DNA from: CAVZTX01 sp963778375
Lineage (GTDB): Bacteria; Chloroflexota; Ktedonobacteria; Ktedonobacterales; Ktedonobacteraceae
Direction: 5' to 3'
Length of the DNA stretch: 64,000 nt
Assembly (NCBI GenBank): GCA_963778375.1
Contig: CAVZTX010000013.1
Location: 1-64,000, forward strand
The notes beneath the pieces were generated by a model that did no database searches, had not been told where the DNA came from, and saw nothing but the letters and a program-made list of their open reading frames with translations. Numbering within the stretch: the first letter of the stretch is position 1; every line of letters begins with the position of its first letter. A program made the translations under genes and the position numbers. This document shows positions 33,746-42,125 of the stretch, piece by piece.

Positions 33746-34686
33746 CGAAACTTGCCGTTGTCGCCATCGGCGGCAACTCTTTAATCAAAGATGAAGCGCA
33801 TCAGTCCGTCCCCGACCAGTTCAACGCTGTTCGCGAGACGGCAACCCACATTGCCGAAATGATCGCTCAGGGCTGGAATGTCGTCATTACCCACGGCAAC
33901 GGACCGCAGGTTGGTTTCATCCTTCTGCGTTCAGAACTTTCAAACAAGGTGCTCCATCCCGTGCCCCTCAACTCTTGTGGTGCCGATACCCAGGGTGCCA
34001 TTGGCTACATGATCCAGCAAGCCCTGCACAATGAATTTTTACGCCGCGACATTCAACGCCAATGCATCACCATCGTCACCCAGGTGCTCATCGATAGCAA
34101 CGACTCCGCCTTGCAAAATCCCAGCAAACCCATCGGCTCCTTTTATAAGGAAGATGCGGCACGTGCCAAAATGGAGCAGGAAAGCTGGTCAATGGTCGAA
34201 GACGCCGGACGCGGCTGGCGACGCGTCGTACCTTCTCCACAGCCCAAAGAAATTATCGAACGCGAAGCCATTGAGACACTCATCAAGAACGGCTTCATCG
34301 TCGTGGCCGTCGGCGGCGGTGGCATCCCCGTCGTACGCGATAGCGCTGGCAACCTCTCCGGCGTCGAAGGCGTCATTGACAAAGACCTGGCGTCCAGCCT
34401 CCTCGCCACCGAACTGCACGCTGACCTCCTGCTCATCTCAACCGCCGTAGAGAAAGCCGTTCTCAACTTCAAAAAACCCAACCAGCGCGACCTCGACCGT
34501 ATTACGCTCAGCGAGGCCAAACGTTACTACGAAGAAGGCCACTTTGCCAAAGGTAGCATGGGACCCAAAGTCCGCGCCATCATCAACTACCTAGAACGAG
34601 GTGGCCGCGCTGCCCTGATCACCATGCCCGAAACCATCGGTCAGGCCCTCTCCGGCCAAACCGGAACATGGATTATCCCAAACTAA
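33742..34686 (+). CDS. yqeA: Carbamate kinase
   Basis: 314-aa amino-acid-kinase-family protein transferring the phosphate of carbamoyl phosphate to ADP. Motifs: AVVAIGGNSLI at the N-terminus, VITHGNGPQVGF, AVGGGGIPVV, GVIDKDLASSLLA and FAKGSMGPKVRAIINYL. Length is normal (310-315). It starts inside the stop of the YgeY-like gene (ATGA) and is followed by two GTAGGGGC repeats and the YgeW-like gene. It provides ATP from the carbamoyl phosphate released by YgeW. The gene symbol follows the E. coli cluster counterpart; arcC-type paralogues are equally similar in sequence. Confidence 0.92.
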   Translation: MTKLAVVAIGGNSLIKDEAHQSVPDQFNAVRETATHIAEMIAQGWNVVITHGNGPQVGFILLRSELSNKVLHPVPLNSCGADTQGAIGYMIQQALHNEFLRRDIQRQCITIVTQVLIDSNDSALQNPSKPIGSFYKEDAARAKMEQESWSMVEDAGRGWRRVVPSPQPKEIIEREAIETLIKNGFIVVAVGGGGIPVVRDSAGNLSGVEGVIDKDLASSLLATELHADLLLISTAVEKAVLNFKKPNQRDLDRITLSEAKRYYEEGHFAKGSMGPKVRAIINYLERGGRAALITMPETIGQALSGQTGTWIIPN

Positions 34687-34687
34687 T

Positions 34688-34779
34688 GTCATCCCGTAGG
34701 GGCAGTGCCTAGTGCCTGCCCTGGTAATAATGGCAATCGTCATCCTGTAGGGGCAGCGCCTAGTGCCTGCCCTCGCGAA
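34688..34779 (+). repeat. Two GTAGGGGC-type palindromes
   Basis: CGTAGGGGCAGTGCCTAGTG (from 34696) and TGTAGGGGCAGCGCCTAGTG (from 34746), each followed by CCTGCCCT that pairs with the first part. The unit spacing is about 51 bases, close to the 50-base period at 22851. Confidence 0.65.
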
Positions 34780-34804
34780 GGATCATAGAAAGGAACATCA
34801 CAAA

Positions 34805-35788
34805 ATGAAAACCAACCTCCGAGGAAAAGACTTTATCACCACACAAGAATGGACAAAAGAAGAACTCGAAACAGTCCTTCAACTCGCCTTCGACCTCAAA
34901 ATGAAATGGGGACTCGACCTCCCTACCCGCCTCCTTCGAGACAAAACCCTCTTTATGCTCTTCTTCTTCTCATCAACCCGCACCCGTAACTCCTTCGAGG
35001 CAGGCATGACTAAGCTCGGTGGCCACGCCATCTTCCTTGAACCCGACAAAATGCAAATCTCTCACGGCGACACACCCAAAGAAATCGGTCGCATCCTCTC
35101 CTCCTACGGCCACGGCATCGCCATCCGCCACTGTGACTGGGGCGAAGGCAACAAATACCTTCGCGACGTCGCCGAACACGCCAGCGTACCCGTAATCAAC
35201 ATGCAATGCGACATCTACCACCCCTGTCAGGCCATGGCCGACCTCATGACATGCGTTGAGAAAAAAGGCGACCTGCGCGGCAAAAAAGTCGTCATGTCCT
35301 GGGCCTACGCCAAATCATACACCAAACCCCTCTCGCTGCCCCAATCGGTCATCGAACTCTTCACCCAATTTGGTGCCGACGTCACCCTCGCCCACCCCCC
35401 TGAATTCGAGTTAATGCCCGAAATCCTCGATAACGCTGCCTCCAACGCCCGAAAAACAGGTGGTAGCTTCAAAGTCGTGCACGACATGGACGAAGCCTTC
35501 ACAAACGCCGACATCGTCTATCCTAAAAGCTGGGGACCCCTTGTCGCAGTCTCAGACCCCTCAAAAATAACCAGCACCATTCAACAATACCAGAGCTGGA
35601 TCTGCGACGAGCGCCGCATGGCTCTCGCGAAAGAAGATGCCATCTACATGCATTGTCTCCCCGCCGACCGTGGCGTCGAAGTCACCGACGCCGTCATCGA
35701 CGGCCCCCAATCCGTCGTCTACGATCAAGCCGAGAACCGCATGCACGTCCAAAACGCCATCATGGCCCTCACAATGGGAGGTAGATAA
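34805..35788 (+). CDS. ygeW: YgeW-type knotted carbamoyltransferase
   Basis: 327-aa aspartate/ornithine carbamoyltransferase superfamily member. Carbamoyl-phosphate site FFFSSTRTRNSFEAG, CDIYHPCQAMADLMT and MHCLPADRG, with the long insert and VVMSWAYAKSYTKPLSLPQS typical of the knotted YgeW subgroup rather than ArgF. ATG 34805 (MKTNLRGKDFITTQEW) follows AAAGGA; an upstream in-frame ATG at 34763 lies in the repeat. It probably runs in the catabolic direction, releasing carbamoyl phosphate from a carbamoylated purine breakdown product for the adjacent carbamate kinase. The true carbamoyl acceptor of this subgroup is not settled by sequence. Confidence 0.9.
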   Translation: MKTNLRGKDFITTQEWTKEELETVLQLAFDLKMKWGLDLPTRLLRDKTLFMLFFFSSTRTRNSFEAGMTKLGGHAIFLEPDKMQISHGDTPKEIGRILSSYGHGIAIRHCDWGEGNKYLRDVAEHASVPVINMQCDIYHPCQAMADLMTCVEKKGDLRGKKVVMSWAYAKSYTKPLSLPQSVIELFTQFGADVTLAHPPEFELMPEILDNAASNARKTGGSFKVVHDMDEAFTNADIVYPKSWGPLVAVSDPSKITSTIQQYQSWICDERRMALAKEDAIYMHCLPADRGVEVTDAVIDGPQSVVYDQAENRMHVQNAIMALTMGGR

Positions 35789-35831
35789 CTATCAGCAATT
35801 CTTGTCACCTATGATGACTCACCCTCCTAAC

Positions 35832-35878
35832 GTTTGGGAGCGCATTTTCCGCCGCAGGCGGAAAATGCGCTCCCAAAC
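35832..35878. terminator. Perfect 22-bp hairpin between convergent genes
   Basis: GTTTGGGAGCGCATTTTCC and the following GCC (35832-35853) pair completely with 35857-35878 around a GCA loop: 22 bp without mismatch. It lies between ygeW and the convergent response regulator. Neither strand has a T-run directly after the stem. A second small stem with the same GCC-GCA-GGC core occurs at about 35896-35910. Most likely a bidirectional terminator or mRNA-end stabiliser, but a mobile palindrome is possible. Confidence 0.65.
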
Positions 35879-35942
35879 AAAAAATTCTTGCGAACTGCCG
35901 CAGGCAGTGAGGGGTCAAAAGGGAACTTGTGGGGGAGGGCTG

Positions 35943-36329
35943 CTACACAAAATGTTCCGCCAAAACCTCCTCAACCGTCCGCAAAAACAACTCTTCCGTA
36001 AACGGCTTCGTCAAATAACGATCCGCCCCCTGACGAATCGCCCAACTATGATCCAAAGGAGTATTCTTCGTACTAACCATAATAATCGAAAGGCTGCGTT
36101 GTGGATCAAACGACCGCAGCTGGCGACATAATCCAAAGCCACTCATCCCACCAGGTAGCACAACATCGAGTACCAGGCAATGGGGCCGTTCCCGAAATGC
36201 CTTCATCAAACCTTCTTGCCCATTCAACGCCGTACTCACCTCATATCCTGCTTTTTGCAGGACACGAGCCATTAAAAGGCGTGAGGTAGCGCTATCATCA
36301 ATGATGAGAACTTTGCGTACATTTATCAC
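35943..36329 (-). CDS. Single-domain response regulator
   Basis: 128 aa, one receiver domain and nothing else. Acidic pair in VLIIDDSATSR, phospho-acceptor Asp in CLVLDVVLPG, Thr/Ser in IIMVSTKN, Lys in YLTKPFTEE. The frame opens to 36425, but GTG at 36329 gives the normal receiver start (INVRKVLIIDD). CheY- or DivK-like, acting by protein contact rather than DNA binding. No histidine kinase lies next to it; the kinase-containing fusion at 8934 is one candidate partner only in principle. Confidence 0.85.
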   Translation of the reverse strand: MINVRKVLIIDDSATSRLLMARVLQKAGYEVSTALNGQEGLMKAFRERPHCLVLDVVLPGGMSGFGLCRQLRSFDPQRSLSIIMVSTKNTPLDHSWAIRQGADRYLTKPFTEELFLRTVEEVLAEHFV

Positions 36330-36741
36330 GGATATTACCGCTTTCTTCAATTTATTCGTAAGGGTTCGGCACGTGGATAGCCTTGTAAGGGGCGCTTGGG
36401 AGCTATAGTATTCACACCTCTTCAAAAATAATTATATACATATCTCAAGCATTAAACAATATTCCCATACTTTCTGGCAGGGTAAGGCTCAAAGTCCTCC
36501 CCGGGAACCACTCATAATCAGTGAATCTCCCGGCACGGCCGTCACTACTGTCGCTTTCGTAATCCACTCCCCGCCTCTAGCGCGTTATAAGTGGATATCA
36601 GCCTCACACTTCACTGAACAGTGAAGAATCAGGAAAAGAAGTTCTGAGCAGGTTTGATGGATGCCAATAAATCAGTGGTAATTCATCTTCCACATTGCTA
36701 TAATACTTTGTGGCTAAAGCACTTACAGATTGGAGGCGACC
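36330..36741. other. Intergenic between divergent genes
   Basis: About 410 bases; must contain promoters for the response regulator and the LysM protein. A short + strand ORF at 36654 is a frame shadow of the LysM gene start. No other feature seen. Confidence 0.4.
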
Positions 36742-37761
36742 ATGGCTCGCCGCTTTCATCCACGCAGCACACCTGCGGAAAATCTTCGCGTTATCATAAA
36801 CGCAATACCCTGGCGGCTATTGCTACTCATACCCATTTTGCTCATCGTGGCATTCCCAGCCTTCTTGTTTGGCACAAGTGCCGGACAAAAAGTGTTGCCC
36901 TCGGTAACAAACTTCTTCTATAAGATTTCAGGTCCGCCGCCCTCGCCTATCCCTACTGCACTCCCCCCATTAACAAAAACTTTACCTCAGCCAGGCTCCT
37001 TGCTCTATACCGCCCAGGCCGCGGACTCCTGCGATGAAATTCTGACAACCCAAATGCACATGGTCGATGCCGGTCAGATCTTTAGTGATGCTAACCCAAA
37101 TACAGTCAAAGCGCTCAATGCCGCCATAGGTCAGGATTGCCATGCATTGCAACCTGGTATGGTACTGACACTCTCGCCACAGTATCCCCTGGTCGCCTTA
37201 GGCGGCGTAGTGCTCAAAGTATCAGCAACCTCGCCACAGCAACCCCTACCAACGCCCTTAATCCCTATTGCCCAGCAGCAAGCGACCATCGACTGTTCTC
37301 GTGGTTGCCTCCTCACCCTGCGCATTTCTGCAGCAGTGCAAGTCCACCTGCTCGTGCAAACATCTTTACCGGTACACGTCGGCTCCTGGGTCTGGGCACA
37401 AGCCATGCTTGCCCGTAAAACCATCCCAGGATTTGATACCTACCCCTACGTCGATCCAACTGTCTCGCTCAATGGCATGTCGTTGCGTGCCTGCGACCTT
37501 CAAATCGACAACACCCATGACGACAACTCCCTTTCTTGTAGCCAACTCCTTCCCAACACCATCACCGACGACAATGGCTCGTGGCTCTTTGGCGTCACAG
37601 GCCCCAGTTCGCTCGATCACTGGCGCTATCCCTTGCACTTCCCTACCGGTACCCGCCTGCTCATCTGGCTCACCGCTGACAACACCGGCAATCTAATCTT
37701 CCGCAAAGGCAATCCCGTTTATCGTTATGACGAAGCAACGCATCTCTATGTCCGAGCCTAG
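36742..37761 (+). CDS. Membrane-anchored LysM-like protein
   Basis: 339 aa. A basic N-terminus, one membrane helix (LLLLIPILLIVAFPAFLFG), a Pro-rich stretch, then a LysM-like domain at about 90-145 (SLLYTAQAADSCDEILTTQ to LQPGMVLTLSP). The remaining ~190 residues form a Cys-containing extracellular domain I do not recognise. ATG 36742 has TGGAGG 5 bases before; a TTG at 36730 is in frame but less likely. LysM suggests peptidoglycan or chitin-type glycan binding outside the membrane. Confidence 0.75.
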   Translation: MARRFHPRSTPAENLRVIINAIPWRLLLLIPILLIVAFPAFLFGTSAGQKVLPSVTNFFYKISGPPPSPIPTALPPLTKTLPQPGSLLYTAQAADSCDEILTTQMHMVDAGQIFSDANPNTVKALNAAIGQDCHALQPGMVLTLSPQYPLVALGGVVLKVSATSPQQPLPTPLIPIAQQQATIDCSRGCLLTLRISAAVQVHLLVQTSLPVHVGSWVWAQAMLARKTIPGFDTYPYVDPTVSLNGMSLRACDLQIDNTHDDNSLSCSQLLPNTITDDNGSWLFGVTGPSSLDHWRYPLHFPTGTRLLIWLTADNTGNLIFRKGNPVYRYDEATHLYVRA

Positions 37762-37979
37762 ACCCTTCCGGTGCTGATCTTGATAACGTCGAACGACCAA
37801 TCGTTGGCGAGAAGTTTGTAGGAACCATTATTGGATGACTTTTATCCAGATTTTCGATAGGGGTGTAAGATAAAGAAACAATTAAATGCGGAAAGCGTTT
37901 AATATGATATACAATTCTGTAAGAAGCCTAGCAGACTTCCTCATCCAACTTACTCAACACCATATCCGGAGAATTTTGC

Positions 37980-39653
37980 ATGCCAGGACTAGAAGGGAAA
38001 ACACTCGACCGCTACGAGTTACGCAGGCTCATCGGCAAAGGTGGCATGGCTGACGTTTATGAAGGTTTTGATCCACGCTTTGAGCGTGTAGTAGCCATCA
38101 AAATCTTCAAACGCGACGATGAGGAACTACTGCAGCGCTTCATACTTGAAGCCCGTCTGATGGCCACCCTCAACAACAAGCGCCTCGTGCCCATTTATAG
38201 CACAGGCGAGAGCCAGATAGACGGCGTTACCCGCTACTACATCATCATGCCCTATATGGAGGGCGGCACACTGCGTGCTCGTATCCGTCGCTCTCCTCTC
38301 TCGCCAACCGAAGCATGTCGCTGCCTGCGAGACATTGCCTCCGGCCTTGATTACATCCATAGCCAGGGTATTGTGCATCGCGATATTAAATCCTCGAATG
38401 TATTGCTCGACGCAGACGGCAGGTGCTATCTTTCCGACTTTGGCATTGCCCGTATGACCACCGACGTAACCCAGCGTACCACCACGGGCAACGTGCTCGG
38501 TACCGTCGCTTACGTTGCCCCTGAACTCTTTGAGCCGCATCGCAAGGCGAATGCACGTAGTGACCTCTATTCCCTAGGAGTCTTACTCTTTGAAATGGTC
38601 ACCGGCAAGCTCCCGTTCGTAGCAGAAAACCAGATCGCACTCGTCTCGATGCACCTGAGCCAGCTTCCACCGTTCCCTCGAACACTCAACCCGCAAATTT
38701 CTCCCGAAGCTGAGCGCGTCATTTTGCGAGCATTGGAGAAGAAACCCGAACAGCGTTATGGCAGTGCTGGTGAGTTGGCTAACGCATTTTGCCACACTGC
38801 CACTGTTGATAATAGCAGTACAACCGACATGCCGCTTGAAGTCAGTTCGATTGAACCTCACAATGGTATACCCGTATCTCTCGTGGTACCTGTAAGACCC
38901 TCACCCCTCGCTGGCTCCTATGAGACTTTCCAATTTGTTCCCCCACAGCGAGCGACCAATCTGCCAACCGAAAGTAAAGGAATCCCAGCCGATGCGCCCT
39001 TACCTGTATCTCCTTCACCGGTACTACCACGCCGTCGTTCCTGGCTCATTGCCCTTCTAGCGCTGTTAGCACTTATTATATTAGCCGTACCAATCACCTA
39101 TTTGTTGGTTACAAAGACGAACACTGGTGGCAGCTCGCATGCTACTGCTACTCAGACCCATACATCCGTGCCATCACCCACTGCTACACCAAATTTAACA
39201 GCAACCGCTCAGGCTGCTCTAGCCGCTACTGCTACTGCTCACAGTCAGGCCACCGCTACTGCGATTGTAGCTATAACCGTCACTGCTCAGGCTCATGCCA
39301 CTGCCACAGCCGGTGTCATCTCGACAGCAACATCAGGTCAACCTGCCTACTTGGATACTCTGAAAGATCTAAATAATCCGTCCACTCAAGCAGCAAACTG
39401 GGATCAGAACGACCATTGCACCTTTGCCTCGGACGGCTATCACGTTAAGGAAGGCACTAGCCTGCACGGTTGTAAGGAAGGCGCAAACCACTATCAAAAC
39501 GTAGCCATCTCTGTAGATGTGCGTATCCTCAGTGGGCAATCCGGTGGCCTCTTCTTCCGCATCAGCACCAATTTCTTCAATCAATATTCCGGTTATCTGT
39601 TCGAGGTGGATAGTACAGGCAGATATAGGACTTTCCATATCTCAGAATTATAG
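37980..39653 (+). CDS. Membrane Ser/Thr protein kinase, C-terminal domain disrupted
   Basis: Hanks-type kinase, residues 1-270: GKGGMADVYEGFD loop, Lys41 in VAIKIF, HRDIKSSN with Asp135, SDFGIA with Asp153, and a LGTVAYVAPELF activation segment. Then a ~75-residue linker, a membrane helix at about 355-378 (LIALLALLALIILAVPITYL), a Thr/Ala-rich extracellular stalk, and the start of a concanavalin-like (DUF1080-type) domain. The ORF stops at TAG 39651-39653 in the middle of that domain; the rest lies at 39654-39902 in the same frame. The cytosolic kinase and membrane anchor are intact. ATG 37980 follows a weak GGAGAA. Confidence 0.9.
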   Translation: MPGLEGKTLDRYELRRLIGKGGMADVYEGFDPRFERVVAIKIFKRDDEELLQRFILEARLMATLNNKRLVPIYSTGESQIDGVTRYYIIMPYMEGGTLRARIRRSPLSPTEACRCLRDIASGLDYIHSQGIVHRDIKSSNVLLDADGRCYLSDFGIARMTTDVTQRTTTGNVLGTVAYVAPELFEPHRKANARSDLYSLGVLLFEMVTGKLPFVAENQIALVSMHLSQLPPFPRTLNPQISPEAERVILRALEKKPEQRYGSAGELANAFCHTATVDNSSTTDMPLEVSSIEPHNGIPVSLVVPVRPSPLAGSYETFQFVPPQRATNLPTESKGIPADAPLPVSPSPVLPRRRSWLIALLALLALIILAVPITYLLVTKTNTGGSSHATATQTHTSVPSPTATPNLTATAQAALAATATAHSQATATAIVAITVTAQAHATATAGVISTATSGQPAYLDTLKDLNNPSTQAANWDQNDHCTFASDGYHVKEGTSLHGCKEGANHYQNVAISVDVRILSGQSGGLFFRISTNFFNQYSGYLFEVDSTGRYRTFHISEL

Positions 39654-39902
39654 TACAGGCAGGCATCACTCCCTATCCAGGATTGGACAACGTCACCAGC
39701 CTTAAAACGGGGGTATAATGTGACCAATACATTACAGGTGATTGCGAACGGAAGCACCTTGTCCTTCTATGCCAATGGTGCGTTCCTTGTGCAGTTGACC
39801 AATACCAGCTATACCTCGGGTGTGATTGCTTTTCTGGCTACCAGTAACGGGACACCAGCCGAAGCAGTCTATAGCAATCTAAGTGTGTATCCACAGTCAT
39901 AA
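39630..39902 (+). pseudogene. Displaced C-terminal part of the kinase sensor domain
   Basis: In the kinase frame after the TAG: SLPIQDWTTSPALK, then VTNTLQVIANGSTLSFYANG and TSYTSGVIAFLATS, a typical DUF1080/laminin-G-like end. Between 39630 and about 39660 the +1 frame reads LSISQNYSTG, which fits the domain better than the kinase frame (TFHISEL-stop). Two compensating one-base indels (an extra A at 39630, one base missing at 39658-39662) would join everything without a stop. Otherwise it is a nonsense codon. Confidence 0.6.
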
Positions 39903-39938
39903 CAAAATAGGCAACTGGAAAGAAGGTATCATTTGCGT

Positions 39939-41327
39939 ATGCGTACACTTATTACGAATGGACACATCGTTACATCAACTAGCGATTTTAAGGGTGACAT
40001 CCTCATCGATGGTGAGAAAATCGCAGCAGTAGGCTCACCTGGGACGCTTAGCTCGCTTCAGGGTGATACGGTGATTGACGCTCAGGGCAAATATGTCTTC
40101 CCCGGTGCCATCGACGTGCATACCCATATGGAGCTTCCTTTGCCCACAACAGTTGCTAGCGATAGCTTCGAGACTGGCACCATCGCCGCAGCCTGCGGCG
40201 GTACCACCACCATCCTCGACTTCGCAAATCAGCAGCGCGGCCATAGTCTGGCGGAAGCCCTACAATCCTGGCATCACAAAGCAGAAGGAAAAGCAGTCAT
40301 TGACTATGGCTTCCATATCTGCATCACCGACTTAGCTGCCGCCCCGGAAGAGGCGATGGATGACATGATAGCCGCGGGTGTAACCACCTTCAAGCTCCTG
40401 CTGGCCTATCCAAACACATTTATGGTTGATGATGAAACCGTCTACCGTGTCCTGCGCCGCTCTGGTCGTCTGGGTGGCCTGGTAATGGTACATGCCGAAA
40501 ATGGCATTGTCATCGATCTGATCGTGCGCGAGACTGTTGCGGCAGGCCATACCGCCCCAATTTATCATGCCCATTCACGCCCTGCCATTCTGGAAGGTGA
40601 GGCAACCCAGCGGGCTATCACTCTGGCAACGCTTGCCGAAGCCCCGGTCTATATCGTGCATGTCAGTTGCGCCCATTCGCTGCATCCCATCGCCGCAGCT
40701 CGTGCTAAAGGCTTGCCTGTATGGGGCGAAACTTGCCCTCAATACCTCTACCTCAACGACAGTTGCTATGTCGCTCCTGGTTTCGAAGGAGCCAGATACG
40801 TCTGCACGCCTCCTATGCGTACCCTCGCTGACAACGAAGCGCTCTGGATTGGCTTACAGCGTCGCGAACTCCAGGTAGTTTCAACCGATCATGCACCCTT
40901 CAATTATCATGGTCAAAAAGAAATGGGCTTGCACGACTTCACGAAGATACCCAATGGCCTGCCAGGAGTAGAAGATCGCGTGGTATTAATGTATGACGGG
41001 GTGCGCCAGGGCAAACTCGGCATTTCGCATTTTGTTGACCTGGTCTCAACGATGCCCGCCAAACTCTTCGGGCTGTTCCCGCGCAAGGGAACAATTGCCC
41101 CCGGTAGTGATGCAGATCTGGTCATCTTCGATCCCGAACGAACGGCAACGATCAGTGCCGCAACCCAACGCCAGCGTGTCGATTACAACCCTTATGAAGG
41201 CATGCGTGTACAAGGAGTTCCCGATACAGTGCTTCTGCGCGGTCGTGTCATCGTGCGAGATCGTGAGTATGTCGGTGGCCAGGGTGGTGGGCAATATTTG
41301 CCGCGTAAAACGTTCACCGCACCTTAG
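39939..41327 (+). CDS. hyuA: Dihydropyrimidinase/hydantoinase (HyuA-type)
   Basis: 462-aa cyclic amidohydrolase. Metal ligands: HxH in DVHTHMELP, carboxylated Lys in GVTTFKLLLAYP, His in VMVHAENG, His in VHVSCAHS, Asp in STDHAPF. It opens five- or six-membered cyclic ureides and imides such as hydantoins or dihydropyrimidines. E. coli hyuA lies between ygeY and yqeA, so this is the same set with a 4-kb insert of signalling genes. AAGAAGG precedes both TTG 39933 and ATG 39939; the ATG gives the usual N-terminus (MRTLITNGHIV). Confidence 0.92.
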   Translation: MRTLITNGHIVTSTSDFKGDILIDGEKIAAVGSPGTLSSLQGDTVIDAQGKYVFPGAIDVHTHMELPLPTTVASDSFETGTIAAACGGTTTILDFANQQRGHSLAEALQSWHHKAEGKAVIDYGFHICITDLAAAPEEAMDDMIAAGVTTFKLLLAYPNTFMVDDETVYRVLRRSGRLGGLVMVHAENGIVIDLIVRETVAAGHTAPIYHAHSRPAILEGEATQRAITLATLAEAPVYIVHVSCAHSLHPIAAARAKGLPVWGETCPQYLYLNDSCYVAPGFEGARYVCTPPMRTLADNEALWIGLQRRELQVVSTDHAPFNYHGQKEMGLHDFTKIPNGLPGVEDRVVLMYDGVRQGKLGISHFVDLVSTMPAKLFGLFPRKGTIAPGSDADLVIFDPERTATISAATQRQRVDYNPYEGMRVQGVPDTVLLRGRVIVRDREYVGGQGGGQYLPRKTFTAP

Positions 41328-41431
41328 CCCGTCAAGCTTCTGCTCTTTTCAATGATGCTGTGAGCCGGGGGAAACTTTCACACGTATGTATCAGTAGTGA
41401 CTATTTTATGCCACCATGAATACCTGTGTTT

Positions 41432-41458
41432 TTGACACTAGCAAATCTTGTATATTAT
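41432..41458 (+). promoter_or_regulatory. Possible promoter of the acidic protein gene
   Basis: TTGACA at 41432-41437 and TATTAT at 41453-41458, with a 15-base spacer that is shorter than ideal. About 110 bases upstream of the ATG at 41567. Confidence 0.35.
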
Positions 41459-41566
41459 GTGGTATCGTATGAGTAAGCACTATCTCTCCTTATCCTGAGT
41501 CAAGAACAGGACGAGAAGTCAAATAGTGTCGTTGTTGTACTAGTAAAGAGAGGGACGGTTCTAGCT

Positions 41567-41977
41567 ATGAAAAAGGCCGAACGGAAACGCACATCCTTGT
41601 TGGCTAATCTGAGCGATCTCAACCGACCTTTGCGAGTTCGACCCGTACGTGTCATGGGACGCGATTGGTGGGCAATTGACCCTGAAGACACCTGGCCTGG
41701 TATGGTTATGGACCTGCGCCGCTTGGGCTTTGAGTCAATGGCATGGGAGGATGAAGTGCTGGTGTGCGAAGGCTCACCGATGTACGAATCGCAGATGGAT
41801 GGTCCGGCTGCTCCCGGAGGGTTGAAGCCATTCCCAACCATTCATCCTACTATCCAGATCCGCAAACAAGCCTACTCGACCGATTATCACGACCTGGGCT
41901 ATTTCGACGAGTATGATGACGAAGAGGACCTGGAAGCAGAAGACGAAATTGAGCCTGAAGACCTTCAATACGAATAA
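41567..41977 (+). CDS. Acidic-tailed hypothetical protein, 136 aa
   Basis: Basic N-terminus (KKAERKRTSLLANL), a compact middle (VMGRDWWAIDPEDTWPGMV, then LRRLGFESMAWEDEVLVCEG) and a strongly acidic C-terminal tail (DEYDDEEDLEAEDEIEPED). No known motif recognised; cytosolic. The gene stands alone, flanked by a possible promoter and a convincing intrinsic terminator that overlaps its last codons, supporting expression as a single-gene unit. Confidence 0.65.
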   Translation: MKKAERKRTSLLANLSDLNRPLRVRPVRVMGRDWWAIDPEDTWPGMVMDLRRLGFESMAWEDEVLVCEGSPMYESQMDGPAAPGGLKPFPTIHPTIQIRKQAYSTDYHDLGYFDEYDDEEDLEAEDEIEPEDLQYE

Positions 41978-41994
41978 ATTGCGAAGGTCTTTTT
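41958..41994 (+). terminator. Intrinsic terminator overlapping a stop codon
   Basis: AAGACCTTC (41958-41966) pairs with GAAGGTCTT (41983-41991), followed by TTT to 41994. The stem starts within the coding sequence and the stop codon lies in the loop. Confidence 0.7.
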
Positions 41995-42125
41995 GATAGA
42001 CAACACGAAAAATTGCCTCTTTCCACACCCTTGTGGCAGAAGCCCCAAGAAGTGGAAGGAGGCGTTTTGACTTCTGAAGTAATTACTGTATAGAGCTTTT
42101 TGCTTGACAGAGGAGCGTCATCTTC

